Shown: positions 33,221 through 41,607 of the stretch, one piece after another | Numbering within the stretch: the stretch's first letter is position 1 | Layout of the letters: every line of letters begins with the position of its first letter | DNA from: an uncultured Clostridia bacterium | GTDB lineage: Bacteria > Bacillota > Clostridia > TANB77 > CAG-465 | NCBI GenBank assembly: GCA_934130325.1 | Contig: CAKOYA010000008.1 | Span: 1 to 42,733, forward strand | DNA length: 42,733 bases | Reading direction: 5' to 3' | Position numbers and translations under genes: made by a program | The notes under the pieces: model-generated | Seen by the model: the letters and a program-made list of their open reading frames with translations, nothing else | The model's database searches: none | Told to the model about the DNA's origin: nothing

Positions 33221-33336
33221 GTAAGTTAATAATATATAATAAACATCAAACTAAAATAGAAAGAATAGGCTTTTTCTTCCTACAGCCGCTTCAGAATAAT
33301 GTTTATCCCAAATTATAATTTATGTACAAGGGGTGC

Positions 33337-33555
33337 TTACTTAGCTCTCCAAGTAATTCTTCCTTTGCTTAAATCATACGTAGATAATTCAAGTTTTACT
33401 TTATCACCCGGCAAAATTTTTATATAATGCATTCTAAGCTTTCCAGATATATGAGCTAACACTTCATGCCCATTTTCTAATTTAACTTTAAAATTTGCAT
33501 TTGGTAATGCTTCTGTTACCACGCCTTCAACTTCAATCACATCGTCTTTAGCCAT
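33337..33555 (-). CDS. infA: Translation initiation factor IF-1
   Basis: IF-1 binds the 30S A site during initiation. The 72-residue product is a single OB-fold domain: AKDDVIEVEGVVTEALPNA at the start, FKVKLENGHEVLAHISGKLRM in the middle and DLSKGRITWRAK at the end. Length is exact for the family. The ATG has AGGAGG 7 bases upstream. It opens the operon infA-rpmJ-rpsM-rpsK-rpsD-rpoA-rplQ; adk and map, which usually precede it, are not in the window before it. Confidence 0.98.
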   Translation of the reverse strand: MAKDDVIEVEGVVTEALPNANFKVKLENGHEVLAHISGKLRMHYIKILPGDKVKLELSTYDLSKGRITWRAK

Positions 33556-33588
33556 CGAGAAATCCTCCTATACATATTACATAAAAGT

Positions 33589-33609
33589 GCTCTGATTTGT
33601 TATCAGGGC
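33589..33609 (-). promoter_or_regulatory. Leader hairpin of the ribosomal operon
   Basis: An 8-bp stem (33602-33609 with 33589-33596, one G-U) with loop AACAA lies 34 bases before the infA ATG, at the very start of the predicted transcript. It lacks a U tract, so it may stabilise the mRNA or be a protein-binding site. Confidence 0.45.
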
Positions 33610-33625
33610 AACAATTAACATATAC

Positions 33626-33654
33626 ATTATAACAAATTTATGTTAAATTGTCAA
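33626..33654 (-). promoter_or_regulatory. Consensus sigma-A promoter of the ribosomal operon
   Basis: On the minus strand TTGACA (33654-33649), 17 bases ending TGT, and TATAAT (33631-33626) make a perfect extended -10 promoter, fitting the strong expression expected. Confidence 0.88.
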
Positions 33655-33674
33655 TAAATTTAACTGTTATTTTT

Positions 33675-33711
33675 TATAAAAAAGATAGGAATATTTTTTA
33701 CTATTCCCATC
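33675..33711 (-). terminator. Terminator of the two unknown genes
   Basis: A 10-bp stem (33702-33711 with 33684-33693, one G-U) is followed by CTTTTTTAT on the minus strand, separating these genes from infA. Confidence 0.75.
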
Positions 33712-33737
33712 CCCCATTTTTTGATATAAATAAATAT

Positions 33738-33965
33738 TTAAATACCATTTACATAATAGTCAATAATTTTTAGAAAATTCTTATCCATATCGTTAAAAGA
33801 ACTCATCTTATTTTCTATTCCATCGAACGTTTTTAGTAATTCATCGTTAGAATAATTATCAAAAAAATTAATAACATTACCAGGTATTCTCAATTTTTCA
33901 GCCTCAGATAATCCGTTGATTATATGATTTATTTTAGTTATAGATAATTCATATTTACTATCCAT
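33738..33965 (-). CDS. Small hypothetical protein, 75 residues
   Basis: This is a short, helical, charged protein without membrane segments (SKYELSITKINHIINGLSEA...). The region AEKLRIPGNVINFFDNY resembles small proteins seen beside unknown Clostridia genes, from memory; no function is known to me. The start is the ATG at 33965 with GAGGGA 6 bases upstream, two bases after the stop of the larger unknown gene, so the two are made together. A TTG reading two codons earlier overlaps the ribosome site. Confidence 0.65.
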   Translation of the reverse strand: MDSKYELSITKINHIINGLSEAEKLRIPGNVINFFDNYSNDELLKTFDGIENKMSSFNDMDKNFLKIIDYYVNGI

Positions 33966-33967
33966 AA

Positions 33968-35047
33968 TCAATCCCTCAAAGATCCATATCCACCGAAAAA
34001 ATCAGAATCATTAGATGTATTATTAGAATTGTTATTTGAATCTTTTTTTGAAACATCATCTATAGCCCTGTTAAAAAATCCTGCGGCATCTCTTAGACTT
34101 ACATCCTGTGTTGCTTCTCTTATTCCACTTGAACCTATTATAATTTCATCTTGCTCAGGAACATCTTGTTTTTCTTCCTTCTGTTGCTTTTCCTCTTTTT
34201 TATTTTCATCAACAGTATTTAAAATTATAGGTCCAAAATTTTCTTCTTTTTTACTTTCATCATTTTTAGAAGTATCTACTTCTTTTTTATTCATCACTTC
34301 AGAAGTATTACTTACTTGAGGAATTTCTTTTTCTTTACCACCATCTTCTATTTTAACATCTTCTAAAGAAGGTGATTGTGGTTTTGATACTTGATCTTTT
34401 TTTATTTCTTCTGCAAAGTTTTCTTTCTTTATTTCAACTGTAGTAGTTAATGGTTGTAACTTTTCCCCATTACTAAAAGCTAGCAAATCTTGATATGCAA
34501 TTTCATCTTTTAAGCTTACATCTATTCCATCAGGATTTTCTCCTATTTTTCTTTTTAATACTTCTTCCCATTTTTTGCATGCGTCAACTGCAAGTATAGA
34601 TAAATCAAAATCTTTGTTGAAGAATATATGATTTAATTTTTCTTCAAAGTTTAATTCTTGCCCTTCTTGTATTTTTTTATCAATAGTTTCTTTTTTACTC
34701 ATTGAACTCATTATATAATCAGAAACATTCATTATATTAAATTCGCCTTTTTCAATTCCATTGTATAATTCAAAAAATGTGACCAAAGATTCATACGCCT
34801 TCAAATCATTTTTACTAAATCCAAATGTTTCTTTATCTTTAACAAGAGTATCATAAAATCTTACTATATCCTTATTAGATGAATATTTAATAAAATCTCC
34901 AAGATAGTTTACAAGATTTAATCTTCCAGACTTAACTTCTCTTTTTCCCAAGCAGTAATTAATATACATTTCTAAAACTTTTTTAGCTTCATCAACACTT
35001 AAAAGTGTTACTATCCTTCCTGTTTCTTTTTCAATAAACTTTTTCAC
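33968..35047 (-). CDS. Hypothetical protein with long disordered acidic-basic region
   Basis: I do not recognise this 359-residue protein. The N-terminal half (about 1-190) is a folded helical domain (GRIVTLLSVDEAKKVLEMYI; DIVRFYDTLVKDKETFGF). The C-terminal half (about 200-320) is Lys/Glu-rich and probably disordered (KKEENFGPIILNT; KEEKQQKEEKQDV), ending in an Asn/Ser run and FFGGYGSLRD. No signal peptide or membrane helix is seen. The start is GTG at 35047 with GAGGTGG close upstream. The pattern (folded head, charged tail, conserved end peptide) suggests a scaffold or adaptor, but this is inference. It is transcribed with the 75-residue gene. Confidence 0.65.
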   Translation of the reverse strand: MKKFIEKETGRIVTLLSVDEAKKVLEMYINYCLGKREVKSGRLNLVNYLGDFIKYSSNKDIVRFYDTLVKDKETFGFSKNDLKAYESLVTFFELYNGIEKGEFNIMNVSDYIMSSMSKKETIDKKIQEGQELNFEEKLNHIFFNKDFDLSILAVDACKKWEEVLKRKIGENPDGIDVSLKDEIAYQDLLAFSNGEKLQPLTTTVEIKKENFAEEIKKDQVSKPQSPSLEDVKIEDGGKEKEIPQVSNTSEVMNKKEVDTSKNDESKKEENFGPIILNTVDENKKEEKQQKEEKQDVPEQDEIIIGSSGIREATQDVSLRDAAGFFNRAIDDVSKKDSNNNSNNTSNDSDFFGGYGSLRD

Positions 35048-35130
35048 TATACCACCTCGTAATAATATAAATAATTTTATAACATAAGAAAACTTTTTTC
35101 AATACCTTTTATTCAAATTTTGTTAATATT

Positions 35131-35397
35131 TTACCTATCTAAATTTTTATCATATAATAAATCTAAAAATCCAATTCTATATGTCTCATTTATAGTCCCT
35201 ATATTATACCTAACAATTTTATATCCTATTCCAAGATATTCTTTTGTAATTCCATTATTATATATATTTATATTTATACACATCTTAGGTTCATTTTTTC
35301 TTACTACTAAATTAAAATCAACTAGAAAAAATGTCACACCTAGCAAAATAAGTAATATAATTATTACACAAATTTTTTTCACAGTTTTCTTTTCCAT
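35131..35397 (-). CDS. Small membrane-anchored hypothetical protein
   Basis: The 88-residue product has an N-terminal membrane segment (about 8-27) and a short outside domain with KEYLGIGYKIVRYN and ETYRIGFLDLLY, which resembles a small beta-rich lipid- or wall-facing domain common in uncharacterised Firmicutes proteins. The ATG at 35397 has TAGGAG 7 bases upstream, and it begins 11 bases after the prepilin peptidase stop, consistent with an operon. A plus-strand frame over the same bases is less plausible. Function unknown. Confidence 0.6.
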   Translation of the reverse strand: MEKKTVKKICVIIILLILLGVTFFLVDFNLVVRKNEPKMCININIYNNGITKEYLGIGYKIVRYNIGTINETYRIGFLDLLYDKNLDR

Positions 35398-35407
35398 AAC
35401 TTAACTC

Positions 35408-36151
35408 CTACTTTGGCATAACAAAATAAATTACATCAAACATCTTCATTCCTAACCAACTACAAAAATTAATATATATATCAATTATCACATCAGCCGG
35501 TACAAACATTAGTAATATTGTTGCTACTACTATAAATGGTCCAAAGGGTATATAACTGTCAACATCACTTTTCTTTGTAATGAGCAATATTCCACCTATT
35601 ATTGCTCCTAAAAAAAATGATACCAAAGTTATAACTAAAGTATATTTTATTCCAAATATAAATCCAAGTGATGCCATTAATTTTACATCACCAAACCCCA
35701 TTCCTTCCTTTTTAAAAATAATAAGTGCAAGTAATCCAAGTCCCCAAAATATACCTCCACCTATTATTGCTCCTAGTAAATAATTCCACCACAATTGTAA
35801 ATTAAAGCACAGTTTTATAATTCCAAGTACAACAAGAAAAATATGAGTTTCATCAGGAATTAACTGATACCTAAAATCAATGGAAAAAGCTAAAAAAAGT
35901 GGTAAACACATAAATACATATATATACGTGTCCACAGTATTACCATTAAAATAAATTAAAAATACAAATAAAATCAAATAAATAAAGCTGTATTTAATAT
36001 CTAATTTAAAATCTTGAAAGAGTGAATTAAAGAACTCTTTATATGTAATTTCTTCTGCTACAACCGGAGGCATTTTACGACATAAATGAAAAGTAATTTG
36101 ACCTAATAGTATAGCAAGAATACCCACTAATATATATATTACAGTATTCAA
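35408..36151 (-). CDS. Prepilin peptidase (A24 family)
   Basis: Prepilin peptidases cut and N-methylate type IV pilins or competence pseudopilins in the membrane. The product has about eight membrane segments and the two catalytic Asp sites: one after the third segment (FSIDFRYQLIPDETH) and GMGFGDVKLM. The N-terminal cysteine zinc motif of full-length PilD is lacking, and length (about 247) fits the ComC/PilD family. I place the start at the TTG at 36151, one base after the yqeG stop, with GAGAGG about 11 bases upstream; a GTG at 36163 overlaps that site, so the start is uncertain. No pilin genes are seen in the window. Confidence 0.85.
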   Translation of the reverse strand: MNTVIYILVGILAILLGQITFHLCRKMPPVVAEEITYKEFFNSLFQDFKLDIKYSFIYLILFVFLIYFNGNTVDTYIYVFMCLPLFLAFSIDFRYQLIPDETHIFLVVLGIIKLCFNLQLWWNYLLGAIIGGGIFWGLGLLALIIFKKEGMGFGDVKLMASLGFIFGIKYTLVITLVSFFLGAIIGGILLITKKSDVDSYIPFGPFIVVATILLMFVPADVIIDIYINFCSWLGMKMFDVIYFVMPK

Positions 36152-36152
36152 T

Positions 36153-36692
36153 CTAAATAGCACCTCTCTTTTTTTGATAGTGTTTTAGTATAACTCTTTC
36201 TAAAGGTCTTTTTACACTGCTTAAAAAAGTTTCTTGTTTTTTTATTGGTTTTACTAATATAGTTTTTATTCCAAATCTATTTCCACCCCAAACGTCTGTA
36301 AAAAGTTGATCTCCAACCATTATGATATTTTCTTTTTTCATATTTGTCAATTCTTGAATTTTTATATAGCCTTTCAAAAACGGTTTATTTGCATTATATA
36401 AATATTTCATTCCCAAGTCTTTTGCTACCTTTTGAACTACTTTTCCAAACGGTGAATTACTAAGTATATATAAAGTTATACCTTTTTTCTTCATTTCTTT
36501 AGACCATTTTTTTAACGACTTTGTATATATATGTTTATTATCAATTAAAGTATTGTCCATATCTAATATAATAAGTCTAATATTATTTTCTTCTATAAGA
36601 GAATAAGGAATATCCTCTACTTTGTTATAAATATATGTAGGATATAGATTTCTGATTGTTCTTCTTAAAATTCCAACATTATTTTTATTCAT
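36153..36692 (-). CDS. yqeG: YqeG-family HAD phosphatase
   Basis: The 179-residue product is a HAD IIIA phosphatase with motif I LDMDNTLID (nucleophile Asp), motif II YILSNSP, the NKPFLKG Lys site and motif IV MVGDQLFTDVWGGN. The physiological substrate of the family (phosphatidylglycerol phosphate in some relatives) is not settled. The start is the ATG at 36692 with AAGGAG 8 bases upstream; an in-frame upstream extension lacks a ribosome site. It is followed one base later by the prepilin peptidase, and diverges from tyrS. Confidence 0.9.
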   Translation of the reverse strand: MNKNNVGILRRTIRNLYPTYIYNKVEDIPYSLIEENNIRLIILDMDNTLIDNKHIYTKSLKKWSKEMKKKGITLYILSNSPFGKVVQKVAKDLGMKYLYNANKPFLKGYIKIQELTNMKKENIIMVGDQLFTDVWGGNRFGIKTILVKPIKKQETFLSSVKRPLERVILKHYQKKRGAI

Positions 36693-36762
36693 TATCTTAC
36701 TCCTTATTTTATATATTACTATATTTTTTTTAACTTTGCAATATAAAATATAATATAAATTA

Positions 36763-36791
36763 TTTAAAAAAAGTTTTAATTGTGATATAAT
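36763..36791 (+). promoter_or_regulatory. Promoter of tyrS
   Basis: TTTAAA (36763-36768), 17 bases ending TGA, then TATAAT (36786-36791) is an extended -10 promoter. The leader to the ATG is only about 25 bases, so the T-box riboswitch common before aminoacyl-tRNA synthetase genes is absent. Confidence 0.65.
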
Positions 36792-36823
36792 GTTAATCAT
36801 TGTTATAGTTAAGGAGAAAATTT

Positions 36824-38059
36824 ATGGAAAATAGAACAATTTATGACATATTAAAAGAGAGAGAATTAATAAAACAAATAACATTCGAAGAAGACTTTAA
36901 AAAGTTAGTAAACAATGAAAAAACTCATGTATACCTTGGAATAGATCCAACTGCTGACAGCATTCATATAGGACATTTCATCCCATTAATGATGATGTCA
37001 TACTTTCAAAAATGTGGACACACACCTATCATTTTAATAGGTGGTGGTACTGCTTTTATAGGTGATCCAAGTGGAAAGACAGATATGCGTAAGATGCTAA
37101 CACCAGAAGAAATTTCTAAAAATGTTGATAACATTATAAAACAAGTTAGCAGATTTATCTCATTTGAGGGACAAAATGCTGCAATAATCGTAAACAATGC
37201 AGATTGGATTTTAGATCTAAACTATATGGAATTTATAAGGAATTACGGAATCCACTTTAATGTAAATCATATGCTTTCTGCAGAATGCTTTAAACAACGT
37301 ATGGAAAGAGGACTTACTTTCTTTGAATTTAACTACATGCTAATGCAAAGTTTTGATTTTCTAAAACTTTTTGAAGAATATTCATGTAAAGTAGAAATTG
37401 GTGGAGATGATCAATGGTCAAATATGCTAGCAGGTGTGGAACTTATAAGAAAAATTCACAAAAATGGTAGCTTTTGTATAACTTGTCCATTACTTCTAAA
37501 TTCTGAAGGAAAAAAAATGGGAAAAACTGTAAAAGGCGCATTATGGTTAGATAGAAATAAGACTTCTCCATATGAATTCTATCAATATTGGAGAAATATT
37601 GCTGATAGTGAAGTTAGAGATGTTCTAAGAATGTTAACATATTTACCTATGGAGGAAGTTAACCGACTTTCTTCTCTAAAAGGAAGTGAAATTAATACTG
37701 CAAAGAAAATTGCAGCATTTGAAATAACTAAAATAATACATGGTGAAAAAGATGCCATAGAAGCGCAAAGGACATCTGAAGAACTCTTTGAAAATAATAA
37801 TTCTTGTACTGATAATATTCCAACCGTTAAAATTGAGTCAACATATATAGAAAATGGAGTAAATATTGTAGATTTAGTTGTAAAATCAGGTATTTCATCA
37901 TCAAAAAGTCAAGCTAGGACATTAATTGAACAAGGTGGAATTTCTATTAATAATGAAAAAATTTTGGATACAAAATATATACTTACTAAAGAAACTTTTC
38001 AATCTGAAATAATATTAAAAAAAGGTAAAAAAATATTTATAAAGATTGAAGTTGTATAA
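36824..38059 (+). CDS. tyrS: Tyrosyl-tRNA synthetase
   Basis: TyrRS charges tRNA-Tyr with tyrosine. The 411-residue product has the class I HIGH motif (GIDPTADSIHIGH, about residues 38-50), the KMSKS-equivalent KMGKT (about 228-232) and a C-terminal S4 RNA-binding domain (about 345-405; VVKSGISSSKSQARTLIEQGGI). Tyrosine-binding residues occur in the NYM and GGDDQW segments. Length is normal. The ATG at 36824 has AAGGAG 7-8 bases upstream. It is monocistronic on the plus strand, followed by tRNA-Glu with its own promoter. Confidence 0.97.
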   Translation: MENRTIYDILKERELIKQITFEEDFKKLVNNEKTHVYLGIDPTADSIHIGHFIPLMMMSYFQKCGHTPIILIGGGTAFIGDPSGKTDMRKMLTPEEISKNVDNIIKQVSRFISFEGQNAAIIVNNADWILDLNYMEFIRNYGIHFNVNHMLSAECFKQRMERGLTFFEFNYMLMQSFDFLKLFEEYSCKVEIGGDDQWSNMLAGVELIRKIHKNGSFCITCPLLLNSEGKKMGKTVKGALWLDRNKTSPYEFYQYWRNIADSEVRDVLRMLTYLPMEEVNRLSSLKGSEINTAKKIAAFEITKIIHGEKDAIEAQRTSEELFENNNSCTDNIPTVKIESTYIENGVNIVDLVVKSGISSSKSQARTLIEQGGISINNEKILDTKYILTKETFQSEIILKKGKKIFIKIEVV

Positions 38060-38105
38060 TTTATTTATATTTTATATGTATTATAGCATTTTTTTCTAAA
38101 ATTAC

Positions 38106-38134
38106 TTGTACTATTATTTAATTTATGCTATAAT
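38106..38134 (+). promoter_or_regulatory. Promoter of tRNA-Glu
   Basis: TTGTAC (38106-38111), 17 bases ending TGC, and TATAAT (38129-38134) lie 13 bases before the tRNA start. Confidence 0.75.
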
Positions 38135-38147
38135 ACATATTGGTGAT

Positions 38148-38222
38148 GGCCCCTTGGTCAAGCGGTTAAGACGCGGCCCTCTCAAGGCCGAATCATGGGT
38201 TCGATTCCCGTAGGGGTCACCA
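38148..38222 (+). tRNA. tRNA-Glu (anticodon CTC)
   Basis: The 75-base gene folds into a cloverleaf: acceptor GGCCCCT with AGGGGTC, a D arm (GTC/GAC), an anticodon arm CGGCC-CTCTCAA-GGCCG with anticodon CTC reading GAG, and a T arm with TTCGATT. CCA is encoded at 38220-38222. It has its own promoter and a strong terminator, so it is a stand-alone tRNA unit. The identity as Glu follows from the anticodon and the GGCCCC acceptor. Confidence 0.95.
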
Positions 38223-38230
38223 GAGTTATA

Positions 38231-38279
38231 AAAAATAAGGAAGGAAATAGTTATATCCTATTTCCTTCCTTATTTTTTT
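38231..38279. terminator. Bidirectional terminator of tRNA-Glu and the unknown gene
   Basis: A perfect 20-bp stem (38231-38250 with 38258-38277) and 7-base loop end in a T run on the plus strand and, read in reverse, in a T run on the minus strand. Its T run touches the stop codon of the minus-strand gene. Confidence 0.9.
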
Positions 38280-38694
38280 AGATACAAGTTATTTTTATAG
38301 TTCCTGCCCTGTCATAATTAGTGTAGTACGTAAACTTAAAAAATATATATTCATCATTCTTTAAGTTCAAACTTACAGAGTCTGTTCCCGAATATAACCT
38401 AACATCTTTTCCTATTTGATAAGGTTTTGTACTAAGGTCCATACACACCAATTTTGCCTCACCTATGGCCTCCACATTAAATAGCACTTCTCCAACATAT
38501 CCCTCAGGCAACTTTAACACTGCTTCTACAAATGTAGGACTATCCTCACCTTGCATATTAACCCGAAGGATAATTTTACTTTGGTCTATAACACTTAGCT
38601 CAATCCTATTTGTGGGGTTAAACACATTTTTACTAGAATCATATTCCCGAAGTACAAAATTTTCCTCTTTAAAAACATTAGTAATCCTTTCCAT
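38278..38694 (-). CDS. Hypothetical protein, 138 residues
   Basis: I do not recognise this protein. It is soluble (no signal or membrane segment) and strand-rich: ILRVNMQGEDSPTF, AVLKLPEGYVGEVLFNVEA and EYIFFKFTYYTN suggest a beta-sandwich or jelly-roll fold. The ATG at 38694 has AAGGAG 11 bases upstream. A TGTTATAAT extended -10 lies at about 38756. It is alone between tRNA-Glu and the ThyX-like gene, and its stop overlaps the shared terminator. Carbohydrate-binding or structural roles are possible but unsupported. Confidence 0.6.
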   Translation of the reverse strand: MERITNVFKEENFVLREYDSSKNVFNPTNRIELSVIDQSKIILRVNMQGEDSPTFVEAVLKLPEGYVGEVLFNVEAIGEAKLVCMDLSTKPYQIGKDVRLYSGTDSVSLNLKNDEYIFFKFTYYTNYDRAGTIKITCI

Positions 38695-38832
38695 ATTTTT
38701 GCCACTCCTTATAAATTTATTTGAGACTAATAATATTATTAATATTCATATATATATTATAACACTCAAGTCAAGTAGCTATAATATATGTGATTTTTAT
38801 TTTATATATTATATATTAATATAGTATTGCAA

Positions 38833-38866
38833 AAACCACTACTAACTTTTATGTTAGTAGTGGTTT
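38833..38866 (-). terminator. Terminator of the ThyX-like gene
   Basis: A 14-bp perfect stem (38853-38866 with 38833-38846) with loop ATAAAA is followed by TTTTTGC on the minus strand, 12 bases past the stop. Confidence 0.85.
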
Positions 38867-38877
38867 AGTTTTGCATA

Positions 38878-40023
38878 TTAAATTATTCTATGCATAGCAT
38901 TTTTTCCACCGAAAATACACGGTGAATTACATTTCCAGCCGGGAAATGTACAACGAGCTCCTTTAGAATATGGCAATAAATAATTGTAAAGTTCTGGTTT
39001 ACTTTTTGTAGCTTCCATATACTTTTCCATTGTCTTCCTAGTTTGTTCCATAATTTCTAATTGAGCGGATCCACATAGTCTCTCTGTACACTTTAATACA
39101 AAATTCTCGATAGTGCCTCTTTCATTTACCTGTACAAGCATTCCTTGAGGAAAGAACTCTTCTAAAGATGAAATATCTGTAAGCCACACTTCTTCAAGCT
39201 CAGTGCCCCTAATAATAGGTGGAACATAATACTGAGGTTTATCAAGCAGTGTCATCTCATATGACAATGTTCTATGTCTTTGAGCCTGCGCTAATTGTGC
39301 AAAACTTGCAAGATAAGTGGTTGAATAATTTTCCCCAAACTCTTCATACCTATTATTTCTTTGAGCAAATAAAGAAAAATTACGATTTTTTATTCCAGAA
39401 TCCAGGCCTTCAACTTCTAAATCAGAAATTGCGTGTAAAAATTCATTCAAAGTTTTCTTCAACTTTACAGAAAATCTATCATTATCACTTTTTTCAAGAT
39501 AATTTTTAGCCCACTCAAAAATGTAATTTAACTGTCTAAAACTAACAGTATATTCCATTATAGTTGCAGGTGTAAAAACGCTAATAAGATATCTAGCATT
39601 TTCCTGAGCAAGTTTTTGTGCTCTTTTTTCGTCAAAATTTGGATACTTAAAAAGTATCTTTTCTTTAAATATTCCTATCCATTTTTCATACAGGTCTTTT
39701 TCTTGGACAGACGGCTCCATCTCAGTATATCTTGCAGATTTTTCCGATGTACTATACATCTTTTCATTATTTAAAATCATTGCAAGTATTTTAGGAATTC
39801 CTTCAAGACATAAATTATAGGTTGGATGATCAAATACACTATGGTGACCAGATTTAATATTTCCATTAACCCTTTTCTGTGTCCTTTCAGGCAATTCTGC
39901 AAATAACGTTTCAACTGTATCTGGTAAATAGCATATACCTGCCGATTTTCCAGAAAAGTCTACAGCATCTTCCTTAGACAGAACATAGCCAACTTTTGTT
40001 GATGCAATTACTTTGATTTTCAT
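38878..40023 (-). CDS. Two-domain ThyX-like flavin-dependent thymidylate synthase homologue
   Basis: ThyX makes dTMP from dUMP with FAD and methylene-THF. The 381-residue product is about 1.6 times the usual single ThyX (about 220-250) and looks like two related halves. The first (about 1-150) has GHHSVFDHPTYNL, which resembles the N-terminal ThyX motif, and SEKSARYTEM, which resembles the SxRY end of the ThyX signature, but with no RHR. The second (about 160-300) has AQRHRTLSYEM, the RHRxxS core, without the following ExSxRY. So the signature is shared between the halves. The ATG at 40023 has GGGG about 10 bases upstream. It is monocistronic with a consensus promoter and terminator. ThyX-related is firm; thymidylate synthase activity is inference. 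Confidence 0.8.
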   Translation of the reverse strand: MKIKVIASTKVGYVLSKEDAVDFSGKSAGICYLPDTVETLFAELPERTQKRVNGNIKSGHHSVFDHPTYNLCLEGIPKILAMILNNEKMYSTSEKSARYTEMEPSVQEKDLYEKWIGIFKEKILFKYPNFDEKRAQKLAQENARYLISVFTPATIMEYTVSFRQLNYIFEWAKNYLEKSDNDRFSVKLKKTLNEFLHAISDLEVEGLDSGIKNRNFSLFAQRNNRYEEFGENYSTTYLASFAQLAQAQRHRTLSYEMTLLDKPQYYVPPIIRGTELEEVWLTDISSLEEFFPQGMLVQVNERGTIENFVLKCTERLCGSAQLEIMEQTRKTMEKYMEATKSKPELYNYLLPYSKGARCTFPGWKCNSPCIFGGKNAMHRII

Positions 40024-40105
40024 TTCATTGTGTCCCCTTTCTTGTTGTAAATTTCTTTTCAATGTACTTACATTATGGCTGTATAAACTAATACAACTAT
40101 TTGAA

Positions 40106-40134
40106 ATTATATCATATAAATTTCACTCTTTCAA
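40106..40134 (-). promoter_or_regulatory. Promoter of the ThyX-like gene
   Basis: On the minus strand TTGAAA (40134-40129), 17 bases ending TGA, and TATAAT (40111-40106). The leader is about 75 bases. Confidence 0.75.
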
Positions 40135-40205
40135 TATTTTATTTAATACATTTTTTTCATAAGAAAATTTATAAAAAAATATTAATTTAAGAAAGATTTT
40201 TTTTC

Positions 40206-41520
40206 GGTTCTATAATAAATGTTGGGGTGAAAATCACTCCAACATTATTTTATATAAAAAAATTGCAATTAAATACAGCTTATTATAAAATAATGGCGAA
40301 GAAACCAATATAAAGGAGCTGATTTAATTGCAAAATAATTGTATAACAGATTTATTAAATATTCAAGGGGTTAAGGTAAAGGATATTAAAAACAATGAAA
40401 ATTCTTTAGATATTTTTATAGAAACCATTCCAAAATTACACAAATGTCCATCATGTGGTCATTATACAAAGCATACACATGATTATAGAAAACAAAAAAT
40501 ACAGCATATATCAATAGGATCAAAAACATCATATTTACATTTAAATAAAAGAAGATATATCTGCCCTTATTGTAATAAAAAATTCTATGAAAATTATTCT
40601 TTTTTACAGAAATACTTTAGAAAATCAAACAATTTATATGAAAAAGTAATATCTGATTTAAAACAAGTAAAAAATTTAAAAACAATTGCCCAAGATAACC
40701 ATATTTCACAACCAACAGTTGTAAGATTTTTAAATTATAAAATTTTTATGGATAATAGATATTCATATTCTAAAATATTGCCACCACATATTGGTATGGA
40801 CGAATTTAAAGGAAATTGTAATCATACAAAATACTTATTTCATGTATTCAATTTAGATACACATGAAACAATTGATATAGTTAACAGAAAAAGTTACGAT
40901 GTGCTAGAAAATTACTTCTCTAAAATAGAAAATAGATCTAGTGTAAAAATAGTTTCTATGGATATGTGTAAATTATTTAAAAGAATAGTAAAAGATAAAT
41001 TTATAAATGCTTCTATAGTAGCCGATTGCTTCCATTTTACAAGATCTGTAATGAATTCTTTAGACGAATTAAGACTTAATATATGGAGAAAAACAAAAGG
41101 AAAAGAGAAAAAATATTTTAGATATCTAAAAACTTCTTTAATGAAAGATATATCAATGATTAATGACAAAGATGCCGAAAAATTTTTATACGCTTTTGAA
41201 CTTTCTCCAGTATTAAAATACGCTTACAATTTAAAGAATAAATTTCTAAATATAAAAAAAGCTGATTCATTTAGTGAAAAAAAAAATTATTTAGAGAATG
41301 GTTAAATGAAGCCGAATGTTCAACAATAAATGAATTTAAGAGATGTGTATCAACATTAAGAGAATGGCATGAATACATTTCAAATTACTTTAAATACAAT
41401 TATTCTAATGGACCAACAGAAGGTAAAAATAATCTTATAAAAGTTATTAAGAGAATTTCTTTTGGTTTCAGAAATTTTAATAACTTCAGGAATAGAATTT
41501 TGATTCTAAATTTAAAGTAA
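40206..41520 (+). mobile_element. ISL3-family insertion sequence (left end and transposase)
   Basis: The left end is taken as GGTTCTATAAT at 40206 because the same sequence and hairpin recur at 42642. Within the first 50 bases a long hairpin pairs TAAATGTTGGGGTGA with TCACTCCAACATTATTTTA. The transposase occupies 40328-41520. I could not find a matching right terminal repeat between 41520 and 41610, so the right boundary and the target duplication are undefined and the element may be decayed at that end. The hairpin TTCTCATG/CATGAGAA at about 41571-41605 lies in this boundary stretch. Confidence 0.8.
40328..41520 (+). CDS. ISL3-family transposase, frame broken at an A10 run
   Basis: The product is a DDE transposase with an N-terminal zinc finger (CPSCGHYTKH and RYICPYCNKKF, about residues 38-88), a helix-turn-helix (about 115-135; TIAQDNHISQPTV) and the catalytic domain: Asp in GMDEF, Asp in VSMDM and Glu in GPTEGKNN. 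The first frame ends at 41305 (325 residues). The rest, FREWLNEAE to LILNLK, is in the -1 frame and ends at 41520; joining them gives about 397 residues, the family length. The break falls on ten A residues at 41277-41286, where a -1 ribosomal or transcriptional slip would restore the frame. It may thus be a programmed shift, a mutation or a sequencing error. The start is TTG at 40328 with AAAGGAG 9 bases upstream. Confidence 0.88.
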
Positions 41521-41607
41521 ATTTAAATAATATATATTTTTAAAAGCCAAATATTTATTTGGTAATTATTTCTCATGTCCAAAATATATAAATTGTCCAT
41601 GAGAATT

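Noticed and set aside
35120..35404. Plus-strand frame over the small membrane gene
   Set aside because: It lacks a ribosome site, and the minus-strand frame has one plus operon spacing with the prepilin peptidase; the plus frame is a shadow of a hydrophobic gene.
36693..36823. T-box riboswitch before tyrS
   Set aside because: The predicted leader is about 25 bases, and no T-box sequence or terminator/antiterminator pair is present.
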